A DNA stretch of 64,000 nucleotides. It comes from Clostridiales bacterium. Lineage in GTDB: Bacteria > Bacillota > Clostridia > Caldicoprobacterales > DTU083. The notes below the pieces were generated by a model. The model had not been told where the DNA came from. It made no database searches and saw only the letters and a program-made list of their open reading frames with translations. Both the position numbers and the translations under genes were made by a program. Positions 54,330-62,971 of the stretch are shown here, one piece after another (positions within the stretch are counted from its first letter, which is position 1; every line of letters starts with the position of its first letter). The DNA is taken from positions 1 through 64,000 of the forward strand of contig DUSN01000014.1 of assembly GCA_012842605.1 (NCBI GenBank), written 5' to 3'.

Positions 54330-55835
54330 TTGGCCGGATACCTGGAGATGCGGAATATAACTAAAAAATTCAGTGGAAATGTGGTTCTGGATAATGTAAA
54401 CTTCAGCGTAGATAAGGGACAGGTACATGCTCTCATTGGCGAGAACGGTTCCGGAAAGACTACGCTTATGAATATTCTGGCAGGTTTGTATACCCCGGAT
54501 AAAGGTGAAATCTTTATAAACGGAGAAAAGGTTACCATCGATTCGCCGATTAAGGCTCAAAACTTAGGGATCTCCATGATTCACCAGGAACTGAGGGTTT
54601 TCCCTGACCTGACTGTTGCTGAAAATATTTTTATTAAGCGGGAACCTTTAAAAAAGGCTGTGCCTCTGCCGGTCATTGACTGGGTTGAAGCATACAGGGA
54701 AACAGAAAGGTACTTAAAATGCTTTAATTTAAATATTAATCCCCGGGTGCCGGTTGGGTACCTGAGTTATGGCCAGCAAAGGTTTGTTGAAATTATAAAA
54801 GCAATTTCCTGTAAAGCTGATCTTTTAATCATGGACGAAACAACCTCGGCTTTGACTGAAAAAGAAATACAAATGCTGTTTGAAACCATTCGTGAAATAA
54901 AGAAGCTTGGCGTTACCGTCATATATATAACCCATAGATTGGGAGAGGTAAAGCAGATTGCCGATGCCGTGACCGTATTAAGGGACGGCAAGGTAGTATG
55001 CAGCAGCAATGCGGATAAAATGAACATGAACGAAATAGTTCAGGTCATGGCAGGCAGAAAAATTGAGGACCGGTACCCCAAGATTAAGGTAAAGATGGGC
55101 GGTGAGGTACTGAGGGTTCAAAACCTAAATTATGAAGGTATTCTGCATAACATAAATCTTGATTTAAGAAAAGGCGAGATACTGGGAATTGCAGGCTTGA
55201 GCGGTGCCGGCAGAAAGACACTTGCCAAGGTGCTGTTTGGCATCAATACGCCCTTTGACGGAACCATAACCATTAACGGGAAGAAGTTTAACAGCATTAC
55301 AACCAGGACAGCAATGAATAACGGACTGTGCTATGTTGCAGGCACAGGCACGGAAGAAAGCCTGATAAAGCAGCTTTCTGTTGCCAGGAATATTACTATT
55401 ACCAATTTAAAAAGGGTTTCCAGGGCAGGGTTGTTAATGCCTGCAATGGAAGCTGAATTTGCTGCAGATTATCTGGAGCGTCTTGAAATCTCTGCAGAGC
55501 ATGATGATATTGCAGATACACTGAGCGGCGGGAAACAGAAAAAGGTTGCTTTGGCTAAATGGCTTTTCAACAATGCAAGAATACTGATCATGGATGAGCC
55601 CACCGCTGGTATTGATATCGGATCCAAGGTGGACATATATAATATCATTAACGAGCTGGTCCTGTCCGGTGCCTCTGTTATTATGATCTCATCGGATTTT
55701 GCCGAGCTTTCGGGCATGTGTGACAGGGTGGCTGTTATGTATAATGGTGAGATCATAAAAATACTTAACAAAGATGAAATAAGCAGTGAAAAGATTTTGT
55801 TCTATGCAGCAGGCGGTTCAGAGAGGGATTTATAA
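54330..55835 (+). CDS. Sugar ABC transporter ATP-binding protein (RbsA/MglA-type), copy 1
   Basis: 501 residues, two ABC domains. N-terminal domain: Walker A GENGSGKT, signature LSYGQQR, Walker B LLIMDETTSALT. C-terminal domain has a degenerate Walker A GLSGAGRKT and signature LSGGKQKK, as usual for the second half of RbsA-type proteins. TTG 54330 is the likely start (AAGAAGGGAAA upstream); ATG 54348 is an alternative. It lies between the DeoR gene and the strong promoter of the main operon, and is probably transcribed with deoR. Confidence 0.92.
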   Translation: MAGYLEMRNITKKFSGNVVLDNVNFSVDKGQVHALIGENGSGKTTLMNILAGLYTPDKGEIFINGEKVTIDSPIKAQNLGISMIHQELRVFPDLTVAENIFIKREPLKKAVPLPVIDWVEAYRETERYLKCFNLNINPRVPVGYLSYGQQRFVEIIKAISCKADLLIMDETTSALTEKEIQMLFETIREIKKLGVTVIYITHRLGEVKQIADAVTVLRDGKVVCSSNADKMNMNEIVQVMAGRKIEDRYPKIKVKMGGEVLRVQNLNYEGILHNINLDLRKGEILGIAGLSGAGRKTLAKVLFGINTPFDGTITINGKKFNSITTRTAMNNGLCYVAGTGTEESLIKQLSVARNITITNLKRVSRAGLLMPAMEAEFAADYLERLEISAEHDDIADTLSGGKQKKVALAKWLFNNARILIMDEPTAGIDIGSKVDIYNIINELVLSGASVIMISSDFAELSGMCDRVAVMYNGEIIKILNKDEISSEKILFYAAGGSERDL

Positions 55836-55915
55836 AAAGTACACAATAATACATAAAAATACATAATGTTACTAAATATTTTACAAACAATTTTAGGATT
55901 TATATACAAATCTAA

Positions 55916-55944
55916 TTGACATTTCTTTACTATCGGTATATTAT
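55916..55944 (+). promoter_or_regulatory. Promoter of the sugar ABC importer operon
   Basis: TTGACA (55916-55921), 17 bases, TATTAT (55939-55944). Directly followed by the DeoR-like direct repeats. Confidence 0.8.
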
Positions 55945-55951
55945 ATAAATA

Positions 55952-55992
55952 AAACGAACACAAACGAACATAAACGTAACATAAACGTAACA
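55952..55992 (+). promoter_or_regulatory. Four tandem operator-like repeats (DeoR type)
   Basis: AAACGAACAC, AAACGAACAT, AAACGTAACAT and AAACGTAACA follow one another at 10-11 base steps over the predicted transcription start. Helical phasing puts all units on one DNA face. A partial copy is upstream of the deoR-type gene. DeoR-family repressors commonly bind such repeats, so cooperative blocking of this promoter is the expected role. Confidence 0.7.
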
Positions 55993-56104
55993 ATGTCTGC
56001 ATCAGTATATCAACCAGCATATAAACCACATATGTTTTTTAGTGCATTTAACATGGAAGGCTGCATCAATTAAACTCACTACAGAATGAACAGGGGTTTA
56101 CGCT

Positions 56105-57613
56105 ATGTCTGATTATATTCTTGAAATGCGAGGAATCACCAAACAATTTCCCGGTGTTACAGCTTTGGACCAGGTGGATTTCCAGCTGAAACGGGGGGAG
56201 ATTCATGCCCTCATAGGAGAAAACGGGGCCGGCAAGTCGACTTTTATCAAAATTATCACCGGTGTGCACAAACCCGAAGCGGGTGAAATGTATCTTGACG
56301 GACAGAAAGTTGACTTTAAATCTCCGAGAGAAGCACAGGAGCATGGTATTGCAGCCATATATCAGCATTCCACATGTTATCCGGACTTAAGTGTTACCGA
56401 AAACATTTTCATAGGCCATGAAAAGATACAAAAAGGCACCAAACGTCTTCTTTGGAAGGAGATGCACTCAAAGGCGCAGGCTCTGCTGGACGAATTAGGT
56501 GCAGGCTTTGACAGCAGGGCTCAGATGGGCACATTAAGTGTAGCCCAGCAGCAGATTGTGGAAATTGCCAAGGCATTGTCCACCAATGCAAGGATCATCA
56601 TTATGGATGAACCTACGGCTGCTTTAACCAGGCGGGAAAGCGAGGAGCTGTACCGTATTACAGAGAAGCTTAGGGAAAATGGAACGTCAATTATCTTCAT
56701 CAGCCACCGGCTGGAGGACATGTATAGACTGGCAGACAGGGTAACGGTATTTCGGGATGCAAAATACATCGGCACGTGGAATTTGTCTGAGGTTACCAAT
56801 GAACAGCTGATCATGGCCATGGTGGGAAGAAAAATTACTCAGATGTTTCCCCAAAGAAAGTCTCAGATCGGAGAAGAAGTCCTGGCAGTAGAAAATTTAC
56901 GCAGAATCGGCTATTTCGAAGATATTTCCTTTACAGTTCATAAAGGAGAGATTGTTACTCTGACAGGTTTGGTAGGCGCAGGGCGAAGCGAGGTATGCCA
57001 GTGCATATTCGGCCTGGAAGAGTACCATGGCGGAAGGATCCTGCTGGAAGGAAAGGAAGTTAAAATAGATAACCCTTTGAAGGCAATGAGCTTAGGGATA
57101 GGTTACCTGCCGGAAGACAGGCAAAAGCAGGGTCTTGTGCTGGATTGGGAGATAGTCAAGAACATTTCATTGTCTGCTTTGGACAGGTATGCCAATAAAG
57201 GCTGGCTCAATGAGGAGCTGGAGGCTGAGAGCGCGCTGCAGCTGGCTCAGAAGGTAAATGTAAAAACAAACAGCATTTTTAACCCGGCCTCATCCTTATC
57301 CGGAGGAAATCAGCAGAAGGTGATAATTGCCAAACTATTAAATGCCGACCTGAAACTGATGATCCTGGATGAACCCACCAAGGGAGTGGACGTGGGTGCA
57401 AAGGCCGCCATTTATGAAATCATCAATGATCTGACTTCCCAGGGCTACGGAGTATTGATGGTATCGTCAGAAATGCCTGAGGTCCTGGGAATGAGTGATA
57501 AAATCATCGTCATGTGTGAAGGCCGCATAACAGCTGCATTTAACAAGGGGGAGGCAACCCAGGAGGCAATTTTGGAAGCGGCCATGAAAAAACATGCGGC
57601 AGCCGGCGCATAA
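56105..57613 (+). CDS. Sugar ABC transporter ATP-binding protein (RbsA/MglA-type), copy 2
   Basis: 502 residues, two ABC domains. N-terminal: Walker A GENGAGKS, signature LSVAQQQ, Walker B IIMDEPTAAL. C-terminal: degenerate Walker A GLVGAGRSE, signature LSGGNQQK, Walker B ILDEPTKGVD. It is the energising subunit of the rhamnose/AI-2/ribose-type importer made with the two permeases and binding protein that follow. AGAATGAACAGGGG precedes the ATG. More canonical than copy 1, so probably the one used with the downstream permeases. Confidence 0.94.
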   Translation: MSDYILEMRGITKQFPGVTALDQVDFQLKRGEIHALIGENGAGKSTFIKIITGVHKPEAGEMYLDGQKVDFKSPREAQEHGIAAIYQHSTCYPDLSVTENIFIGHEKIQKGTKRLLWKEMHSKAQALLDELGAGFDSRAQMGTLSVAQQQIVEIAKALSTNARIIIMDEPTAALTRRESEELYRITEKLRENGTSIIFISHRLEDMYRLADRVTVFRDAKYIGTWNLSEVTNEQLIMAMVGRKITQMFPQRKSQIGEEVLAVENLRRIGYFEDISFTVHKGEIVTLTGLVGAGRSEVCQCIFGLEEYHGGRILLEGKEVKIDNPLKAMSLGIGYLPEDRQKQGLVLDWEIVKNISLSALDRYANKGWLNEELEAESALQLAQKVNVKTNSIFNPASSLSGGNQQKVIIAKLLNADLKLMILDEPTKGVDVGAKAAIYEIINDLTSQGYGVLMVSSEMPEVLGMSDKIIVMCEGRITAAFNKGEATQEAILEAAMKKHAAAGA

Positions 57614-57646
57614 CTCACAGGACAGGGAAGAGGTGGCAACAAGTTT

Positions 57647-58666
57647 ATGATTGAACTGGATAAAATCAAACCTAAAAAATGGCAGGGTAAGGGTGAATCC
57701 CTGACAAGGTTCAGGGAACTGGGGATGCTGGCAACCATTGTTGTTATTTCCCTGCTGGTGCAGATGCGCAATCCAAATTACCTGACATTTGAAAATATCA
57801 ACGACCTGCTGACCAATACAGCCATTTTAAGCATTCTGTCGGTAGGCATGATGCTGGTGATTGTCACCAGAGGTATTGATCTCTCCATTGGGTCTGTGCT
57901 GGCATTGTCCGGCATGATTTCTGCGCTTGCAGTTTCAGCCAACCCCAATCTTCACCCTCTGACAGCCATGCTCATTGGAACTGTCGTGGGAACAGCAAGC
58001 GGGGCTGTTGTCGGATTGCTGATATCTAAGGGCGGGCTTCTTCCCATTATAGCTTCCCTTGGCATGATGAATGTATACAGGGGCCTTACCTATATGATAA
58101 GCGGCGGAAGGTGGGTCAGTGCTTACCAGATGCCGGAAAGCTTCAAGTACATAGCGACAGGCCGCATATTTGGAATAAATATACTGGTTTTTATTGCAGT
58201 GATAATATATATAATCGCATTTTACTTCGTCAACTATACCCGTACCGGCAGGCAGATCTATGCAGTGGGCAGCAATCCTGAATCTGCAAAGATAAGCGGT
58301 ATCAACAACTCTCGCATTTATTTCCTGGTATATACCATAATGGGAGCTTTGTCCGGCCTGGCCGGAGTGCTTTGGGTATCCAAGTTTGCCTCTGCTCAGG
58401 GTGATACGGCTACAGGCTATGAAATGTCGGTAATTGCAGCCTGCGTCCTGGGAGGAGTCAGCATGGCAGGTGGTTCGGGCAAGATTTCCGGTATTGTCAT
58501 GGGCTCTATACTGCTTGGCATTATTAACAATGCATTGCCCCTGATAAATGTCTCCCCCTTCTGGCAGCAGGCAATCCAGGGTGTGATTATTCTTTCATCA
58601 GTAATAATAAATACGGTTGTAAAACGACGGGTGGACAAAAACAATCTCATGAGGAGGAAAATTTAG
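57647..58666 (+). CDS. Sugar ABC transporter permease, RbsC/RhaP-like
   Basis: 339 residues, about nine helices. Core motifs: TRGIDLSIGSVLALSGM and FVNYTRTGRQIYAVGSNPESAKISGINNSRIY, the latter the ATPase-contact loop of RbsC-type permeases. GAGGTG lies upstream. Translated directly before the second permease. Confidence 0.93.
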   Translation: MIELDKIKPKKWQGKGESLTRFRELGMLATIVVISLLVQMRNPNYLTFENINDLLTNTAILSILSVGMMLVIVTRGIDLSIGSVLALSGMISALAVSANPNLHPLTAMLIGTVVGTASGAVVGLLISKGGLLPIIASLGMMNVYRGLTYMISGGRWVSAYQMPESFKYIATGRIFGINILVFIAVIIYIIAFYFVNYTRTGRQIYAVGSNPESAKISGINNSRIYFLVYTIMGALSGLAGVLWVSKFASAQGDTATGYEMSVIAACVLGGVSMAGGSGKISGIVMGSILLGIINNALPLINVSPFWQQAIQGVIILSSVIINTVVKRRVDKNNLMRRKI

Positions 58667-58667
58667 T

Positions 58668-59675
58668 ATGGATGAACGCAAAATTACAGGGCACAGGGAA
58701 TTCAGCCTAAAAAGATTTTTCTTCCAATGGGAGTGGATGCTGGTACTAATTTTCATCATTATAAACATAATCAACTCCTTTTTGTCACCTTACTATCTCA
58801 ATCTCAGGCAGTTAATAAGTACAACCGCAACCTTCCTGGATAAAGCCTTTGTTGTGCTGCCAATGACATTTGTTATTCTGCTGGGTGATATAGACATATC
58901 CGTGGCTTCTACCATTGCCCTGTCCTCTGTTATAATGGGTGTTTTGTACAATTTAGGCGTTCCTATGGCGGCAGCTGCCTTAATATGCCTTGTGGTTAGC
59001 ACCTTATGCGGATTTTTCAATGGTTATCTGATTACCAGGTTCAAAGAGCTTTCCTCCGTAATAATTACTTTGTCCACATCAATTATCTACAGGGGTATAG
59101 CTTATATCATTCTGGAAGACCAGGCGGCGGGAAATTTTCCTTCCTGGTTCAGTTTCCTGGGCTGGGGAGAGCTGGGCGGCATTCCGTTAATGCTGATTGC
59201 CTTTGCTGTCTTTGCAGTTGCTTTTGCCATACTCCTGCATAAAACCACCTTTGGGCGCAGGGTTTATGCCATAGGCAACAATGCAACAGCAAGCCGTTTT
59301 TCCGGAATCCAGGTAGATAAAATCAAAATCATAATCTTTACCATGGTTGGATTTATGTGCGGGGTTACTTCATTGTTCCTCACTTCCCGCATGGGCAGTA
59401 CAAGGCCTAATGTGGCTCTGGGATATGAACTGGATATTATTGCAATGGTTGTTCTGGGCGGCGTCAGTACTGCCGGAGGCAAAGGACGGATCGGCGGAGC
59501 CATACTGGCAGTGTTTGTCATCGGGTTTTTGCGGTATGGTCTGGGACTTATTAATGTACCCTCGCAATTACTGTTAATAATCATTGGCGCACTGTTAGTT
59601 ACGGCTGTACTGATTTCCAAAATAAGAATGAACGTGAAAAAAGTGCGCACGGTTCCTTCCGATATAAAGCAGTAA
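58668..59675 (+). CDS. Sugar ABC transporter permease, RbsC/RhaQ-like (second)
   Basis: 335 residues with about nine helices and the same permease core (GDIDISVASTIALSSV, then TFGRRVYAIGNNATASRFSGIQVDKIK). The two permeases differ, so the pore is a heterodimer, as in rhamnose and AI-2 importers (RhaP/RhaQ, LsrC/LsrD). One base after the previous stop, with GGAGGAAAATTT upstream. Confidence 0.93.
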   Translation: MDERKITGHREFSLKRFFFQWEWMLVLIFIIINIINSFLSPYYLNLRQLISTTATFLDKAFVVLPMTFVILLGDIDISVASTIALSSVIMGVLYNLGVPMAAAALICLVVSTLCGFFNGYLITRFKELSSVIITLSTSIIYRGIAYIILEDQAAGNFPSWFSFLGWGELGGIPLMLIAFAVFAVAFAILLHKTTFGRRVYAIGNNATASRFSGIQVDKIKIIIFTMVGFMCGVTSLFLTSRMGSTRPNVALGYELDIIAMVVLGGVSTAGGKGRIGGAILAVFVIGFLRYGLGLINVPSQLLLIIIGALLVTAVLISKIRMNVKKVRTVPSDIKQ

Positions 59676-59719
59676 AGCTGCTTTATATAGAATCCAATGT
59701 AACAAGGAGGTTATATGCA

Positions 59720-60751
59720 ATGACTAGAAAAAGAGTTGTATTGGCGATTGTCTCAATTTTTCTCATCGCTGCGCTGCTGACAGGTTGTGCAACTCAGTCA
59801 ACCGGACGCAAGCCGGGCGAAAAAATGAAACTTGCTCTTATTGTCAAGAGCACAGGTAACCCCTTTATGGAAAAGATGGCAGATGGATTCAAAGAAGCAG
59901 TAGAAGAGACCGGAAATGAAGCTATTGTGCGGGCACCCGACCAGCCAACTGCTGAGCTTCAGATTCAAATCATCGAAGAATTGATTGCACAAAAGGTAGA
60001 CGTTATTGCCATTTCTGCCAATGACCCGGATGCATTGCAGAATGCATTGAAGAAAGCCATGGATCAGGGAATCAAGGTGCTTTCTCTTGACTCTGCAGTA
60101 AATCCGCAAAGCCGCATGGTCCATGTAGAGCAGGCGGATCCGGAAAGGGTTGGCCGTGTTCAGATCCAGGCTGCTTATGAGATGATAGGCGGGAAAGGAC
60201 AAATAGCAGTACTTAGCGCTACCTCTCAGGCAACCAACCAGAATACCTGGATTGAATGGATGAAGGAAGAGTTAAAAGACGAGAAGTATAAAGACATGGA
60301 ACTGGTAAAGATTGCATATGGTGATGACATCAGGGACAAGAGCGTTTCGGAAACAGAAGGGCTTTTAAAGACCTATCCTGATTTGAAATGCATAATTGCT
60401 CCCACTACAGTTGGTATTGCCGCAGCCGGTAAAGTCCTGACGGACAAGGGCTTGGCCGGGAAGGTATTCCTGACCGGTCTGGGATTGCCAAGTGAAATGG
60501 CAGAATATATTAAAAACGGTGTATGCCCCTGGATGTACCTGTGGAACCCGATTGACCTGGGCTACTTAGCAGGAGCGGCAGGAGTTGCACTTGGTAACGG
60601 AACCATCACCGGTAAAGCCGGAGAGAAGTTTACCGGAGGAAAATTAGGTGAGAGAGAAATAATCACTGTAGGTGAAGGCACCGTTATCATGCTGGGTGAC
60701 CCCTTCAAGTTTGATGCCAACAATATAGATGAATGGAAAGATGTATATTAA
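59720..60751 (+). CDS. Sugar-binding lipoprotein (RhaS/LsrB-like)
   Basis: 343 residues. Signal peptide with lipobox LTGC, then a periplasmic-binding-protein fold 4 (LALIVKSTGNPFMEKMADGFKEA, then VIAISANDPDALQNALKKAMDQGIKVLSLDS). It resembles RhaS (rhamnose) and LsrB (autoinducer-2); the two cannot be separated by eye. AAGGAGG precedes the ATG. Last gene of the importer operon; terminator at 60779. Confidence 0.93.
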   Translation: MTRKRVVLAIVSIFLIAALLTGCATQSTGRKPGEKMKLALIVKSTGNPFMEKMADGFKEAVEETGNEAIVRAPDQPTAELQIQIIEELIAQKVDVIAISANDPDALQNALKKAMDQGIKVLSLDSAVNPQSRMVHVEQADPERVGRVQIQAAYEMIGGKGQIAVLSATSQATNQNTWIEWMKEELKDEKYKDMELVKIAYGDDIRDKSVSETEGLLKTYPDLKCIIAPTTVGIAAAGKVLTDKGLAGKVFLTGLGLPSEMAEYIKNGVCPWMYLWNPIDLGYLAGAAGVALGNGTITGKAGEKFTGGKLGEREIITVGEGTVIMLGDPFKFDANNIDEWKDVY

Positions 60752-60778
60752 TACTTGCTTACAACATACTGTTCTGAT

Positions 60779-60820
60779 AAAACACCACCTGCAAAACTTT
60801 ATCGCAGGTGGTGTTTTCTT
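60779..60820 (+). terminator. Terminator of the sugar importer operon
   Basis: AAAACACCACCTGC/GCAGGTGGTGTTTT, a perfect 14-base stem, ending in a T-rich tail. Confidence 0.88.
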
Positions 60821-60952
60821 GCATATCTTAATTTTTCATATCATTTTTATTTATACAGGTTTATCTTTCAGTTAATATTACATATGCCCAGGGTTTGCAT
60901 TCAGAAGTAAGGAGTCTCCTGCCTCTCTTCAGATCAGGCGGAGCACATCACT

Positions 60953-61507
60953 TTATGGGAAGATGACAACAAGATATGCTGTTGCTTCTGTTTCACTTAA
61001 GTTGACTATGGAGTGGTCCCGGTCTGCCCTGTATCGTGCAGTATCACCTTCATTTAAAGTGGCGCTGAACTCGCCTGCAGTTACCTGAATATGCCCGGAT
61101 ATTACGGTAAGGAATTCTTCCGCCTTGGGGTAGTGGGGCTTGGAGTTAAGAGCACCATGGGGCTTAAAGACCAGGGTATAAAGCTCCAGGTTGTCCATCA
61201 TATGTATTGGTGAGTTGACATATATTTCACAGGAATTATCCTCAGAATAAAATACAGGGGCTTCTGACCGGCGCAGCACTTCTATAGGAGAATCAGTTCC
61301 CGTTTCTACCAGTTCTTCAATTGTGGTATCCAGCGCTCTTGATATCTTCCATACTGTTATAACCGTAGGGTTGGTTTTTTCCTGTTCAATTTGAGACAGC
61401 ATGGACTTGGATACGCCTGAACGCCTGGCCAATTCATCCAGGCTGATACCTTTTTTCTTGCGATAATGCATAATATTCTTTCCGATAGGCAAGTGAGAAG
61501 TATCCAT
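60953..61507 (-). CDS. XRE family regulator with a cupin domain
   Basis: About 184 residues: a Cro/C1 HTH (IGKNIMHYRKKKGISLDELARRSGVSKSMLSQIEQEKTNPTVITVWKISRALD) and a C-terminal cupin_2 ligand/metal-binding domain (PHYPKAEEFLTVISGHIQVTAGEFSATLNEGDTARYRADRDH). The cupin binds a small molecule. ATG 61507 is preferred over 61534 because AAAGGAG lies 9 bases upstream. It is divergent from tdh-kbl, so it may regulate threonine use. Common in amino-acid and polyamine catabolic loci. Confidence 0.93.
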   Translation of the reverse strand: MDTSHLPIGKNIMHYRKKKGISLDELARRSGVSKSMLSQIEQEKTNPTVITVWKISRALDTTIEELVETGTDSPIEVLRRSEAPVFYSEDNSCEIYVNSPIHMMDNLELYTLVFKPHGALNSKPHYPKAEEFLTVISGHIQVTAGEFSATLNEGDTARYRADRDHSIVNLSETEATAYLVVIFP

Positions 61508-61613
61508 AAGTGACGCTCCTTTTGTATTTCCCACTACTTATGATACAGCAGACCGGCTAAACTGTAAAGCAAATGTCAAAAATACGTTTATATTAAATGT
61601 AATTAGATTATAG

Positions 61614-61642
61614 TTGACATCCAAACAATGGTACAATATAAT
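61614..61642 (+). promoter_or_regulatory. Consensus promoter of tdh
   Basis: TTGACA (61614-61619), 17 bases, TATAAT (61637-61642), with an 80-base leader before tdh. TGTAAATTACA-like sequence at about 61647-61658 and TGTAATTA at about 61598 may be operator half-sites for the divergent XRE-cupin protein. Confidence 0.82.
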
Positions 61643-61726
61643 GAATGTAAATTACAATATATAGAACCATAGCTTATTTATAACTTGTATATTGATTCCA
61701 TTTCATAAAGAAAGAAGGTAGGCATA

Positions 61727-62776
61727 ATGAGCACTCCCAAGACTATGAAAGCATTAGTTAAAAAATATGACAAACCCGGCATCTGGCTGGATGAAGTGCC
61801 TGTTCCCGAAGTTGGCATTAATGATGTAAGAATAAAAGTACGAAAGACTTCTATCTGCGGTACTGATATTCATATTTACAAATGGAATGAATGGGCTCAA
61901 AAAACCATCCGCACTCCCATGGTAATCGGGCATGAATTTGTAGGGATAGTGGATGAGGTCGGAAGCAATGTACATGATTTTAAACCCGGGGATTTGGTAT
62001 CCGGGGAGGGCCATGTCGTCTGCGGCTTGTGCAGGAACTGCCTGGCGGGCAGAAGGCATTTGTGCAAGGATACCAGCGGCATAGGGGTTAACAGGCCGGG
62101 TGCATTTGCTGAATATGTTGTCATACCCCAGTCCAATGTCTGGTACTGCGACAGATCCATACCCGAGGAACAGTTCAGCTGCTTTGATCCTCTTGGCAAT
62201 GCAGTGCATACTGCACTGAGCTTTGATGTCCTGGGAGAAGATGTTCTCATTACCGGAGCAGGTCCAATAGGCATTATGGCAGCAGCTGTAGTTCGTCATG
62301 CCGGTGCAAGATATGTGGTAATTACCGATGTAAACCCCTATCGTCTTGAGCTTGCTAAAAAAATGGGGGTGACAGCAGCCCTGGATGTACGGTATGATTC
62401 AATTGAAGAATGCATGAAGAATTTAGGCATGAAAGAAGGCTTTGATGTAGGTCTGGAGATGTCCGGAAATGATAGAGCCTTCCGCAGCATGATAGATGTA
62501 ATGTGCCATGGCGGCAAGATAGCACTGCTTGGTATTCAGGACGGACCAACTGCTATCGACTGGAATAAAATCGTATTCAACGGCTTAACCATAAAGGGCA
62601 TATATGGACGTGAAATGTTTGAGACATGGTACAAGATGCAGGTTATGATCCAGTCCGGCCTGGATATTACTCCTGTTATTACCCATCGCTTTGATTATAC
62701 CGATTATCAGGAAGCCTTTGACATAATGGCTTCAGGCAATTCCGGCAAGGTGATTTTGAACTGGGCGAGGGATTAG
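61727..62776 (+). CDS. tdh: L-threonine 3-dehydrogenase
   Basis: 349 residues, zinc-dependent medium-chain dehydrogenase closely matching the E. coli Tdh pattern. Catalytic zinc: TSICGTDIH and IGHEF; structural zinc: [18 protein letters not shown] loop [17 protein letters not shown]. It oxidises L-threonine to 2-amino-3-oxobutyrate, which Kbl (next gene) splits to glycine and acetyl-CoA. GAAAGAAGG precedes the ATG. Confidence 0.95.
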   Translation: MSTPKTMKALVKKYDKPGIWLDEVPVPEVGINDVRIKVRKTSICGTDIHIYKWNEWAQKTIRTPMVIGHEFVGIVDEVGSNVHDFKPGDLVSGEGHVVCGLCRNCLAGRRHLCKDTSGIGVNRPGAFAEYVVIPQSNVWYCDRSIPEEQFSCFDPLGNAVHTALSFDVLGEDVLITGAGPIGIMAAAVVRHAGARYVVITDVNPYRLELAKKMGVTAALDVRYDSIEECMKNLGMKEGFDVGLEMSGNDRAFRSMIDVMCHGGKIALLGIQDGPTAIDWNKIVFNGLTIKGIYGREMFETWYKMQVMIQSGLDITPVITHRFDYTDYQEAFDIMASGNSGKVILNWARD

Positions 62777-62971
62777 CAGACGAAAATACTTTTAAATTTG
62801 GATTTAACCCCGATTGGCAGGACGTTGACTACGGATGGGTGCTATTGAGGATGTGGATTTTAATTTCCTTGTGAAAGGAAATATTGATATAAAAGACGAA
62901 TTCATTTTACCGTTATTACTTGCGACTTAATTTATTGGCGGTATGATGAAATTTTGATTGGAGGGATACCC
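62777..62971. other. tdh-kbl intergenic stretch, no gene seen
   Basis: 195 bases with no convincing frame. ATTTCCTT-GTG-AAAGGAAAT (62863-62881) is a perfect 8-base dyad and may be a control site or an RNA hairpin ahead of kbl. Confidence 0.4.

Noticed and set aside
23056-57000. Catabolite-response (cre) elements at the sugar operons
   Set aside because: No sequence convincingly matching the cre consensus was found near the promoters by eye.
62777-62971. Possible gene remnant between tdh and kbl
   Set aside because: The frame is short and interrupted; nothing recognisable, so treated as intergenic.
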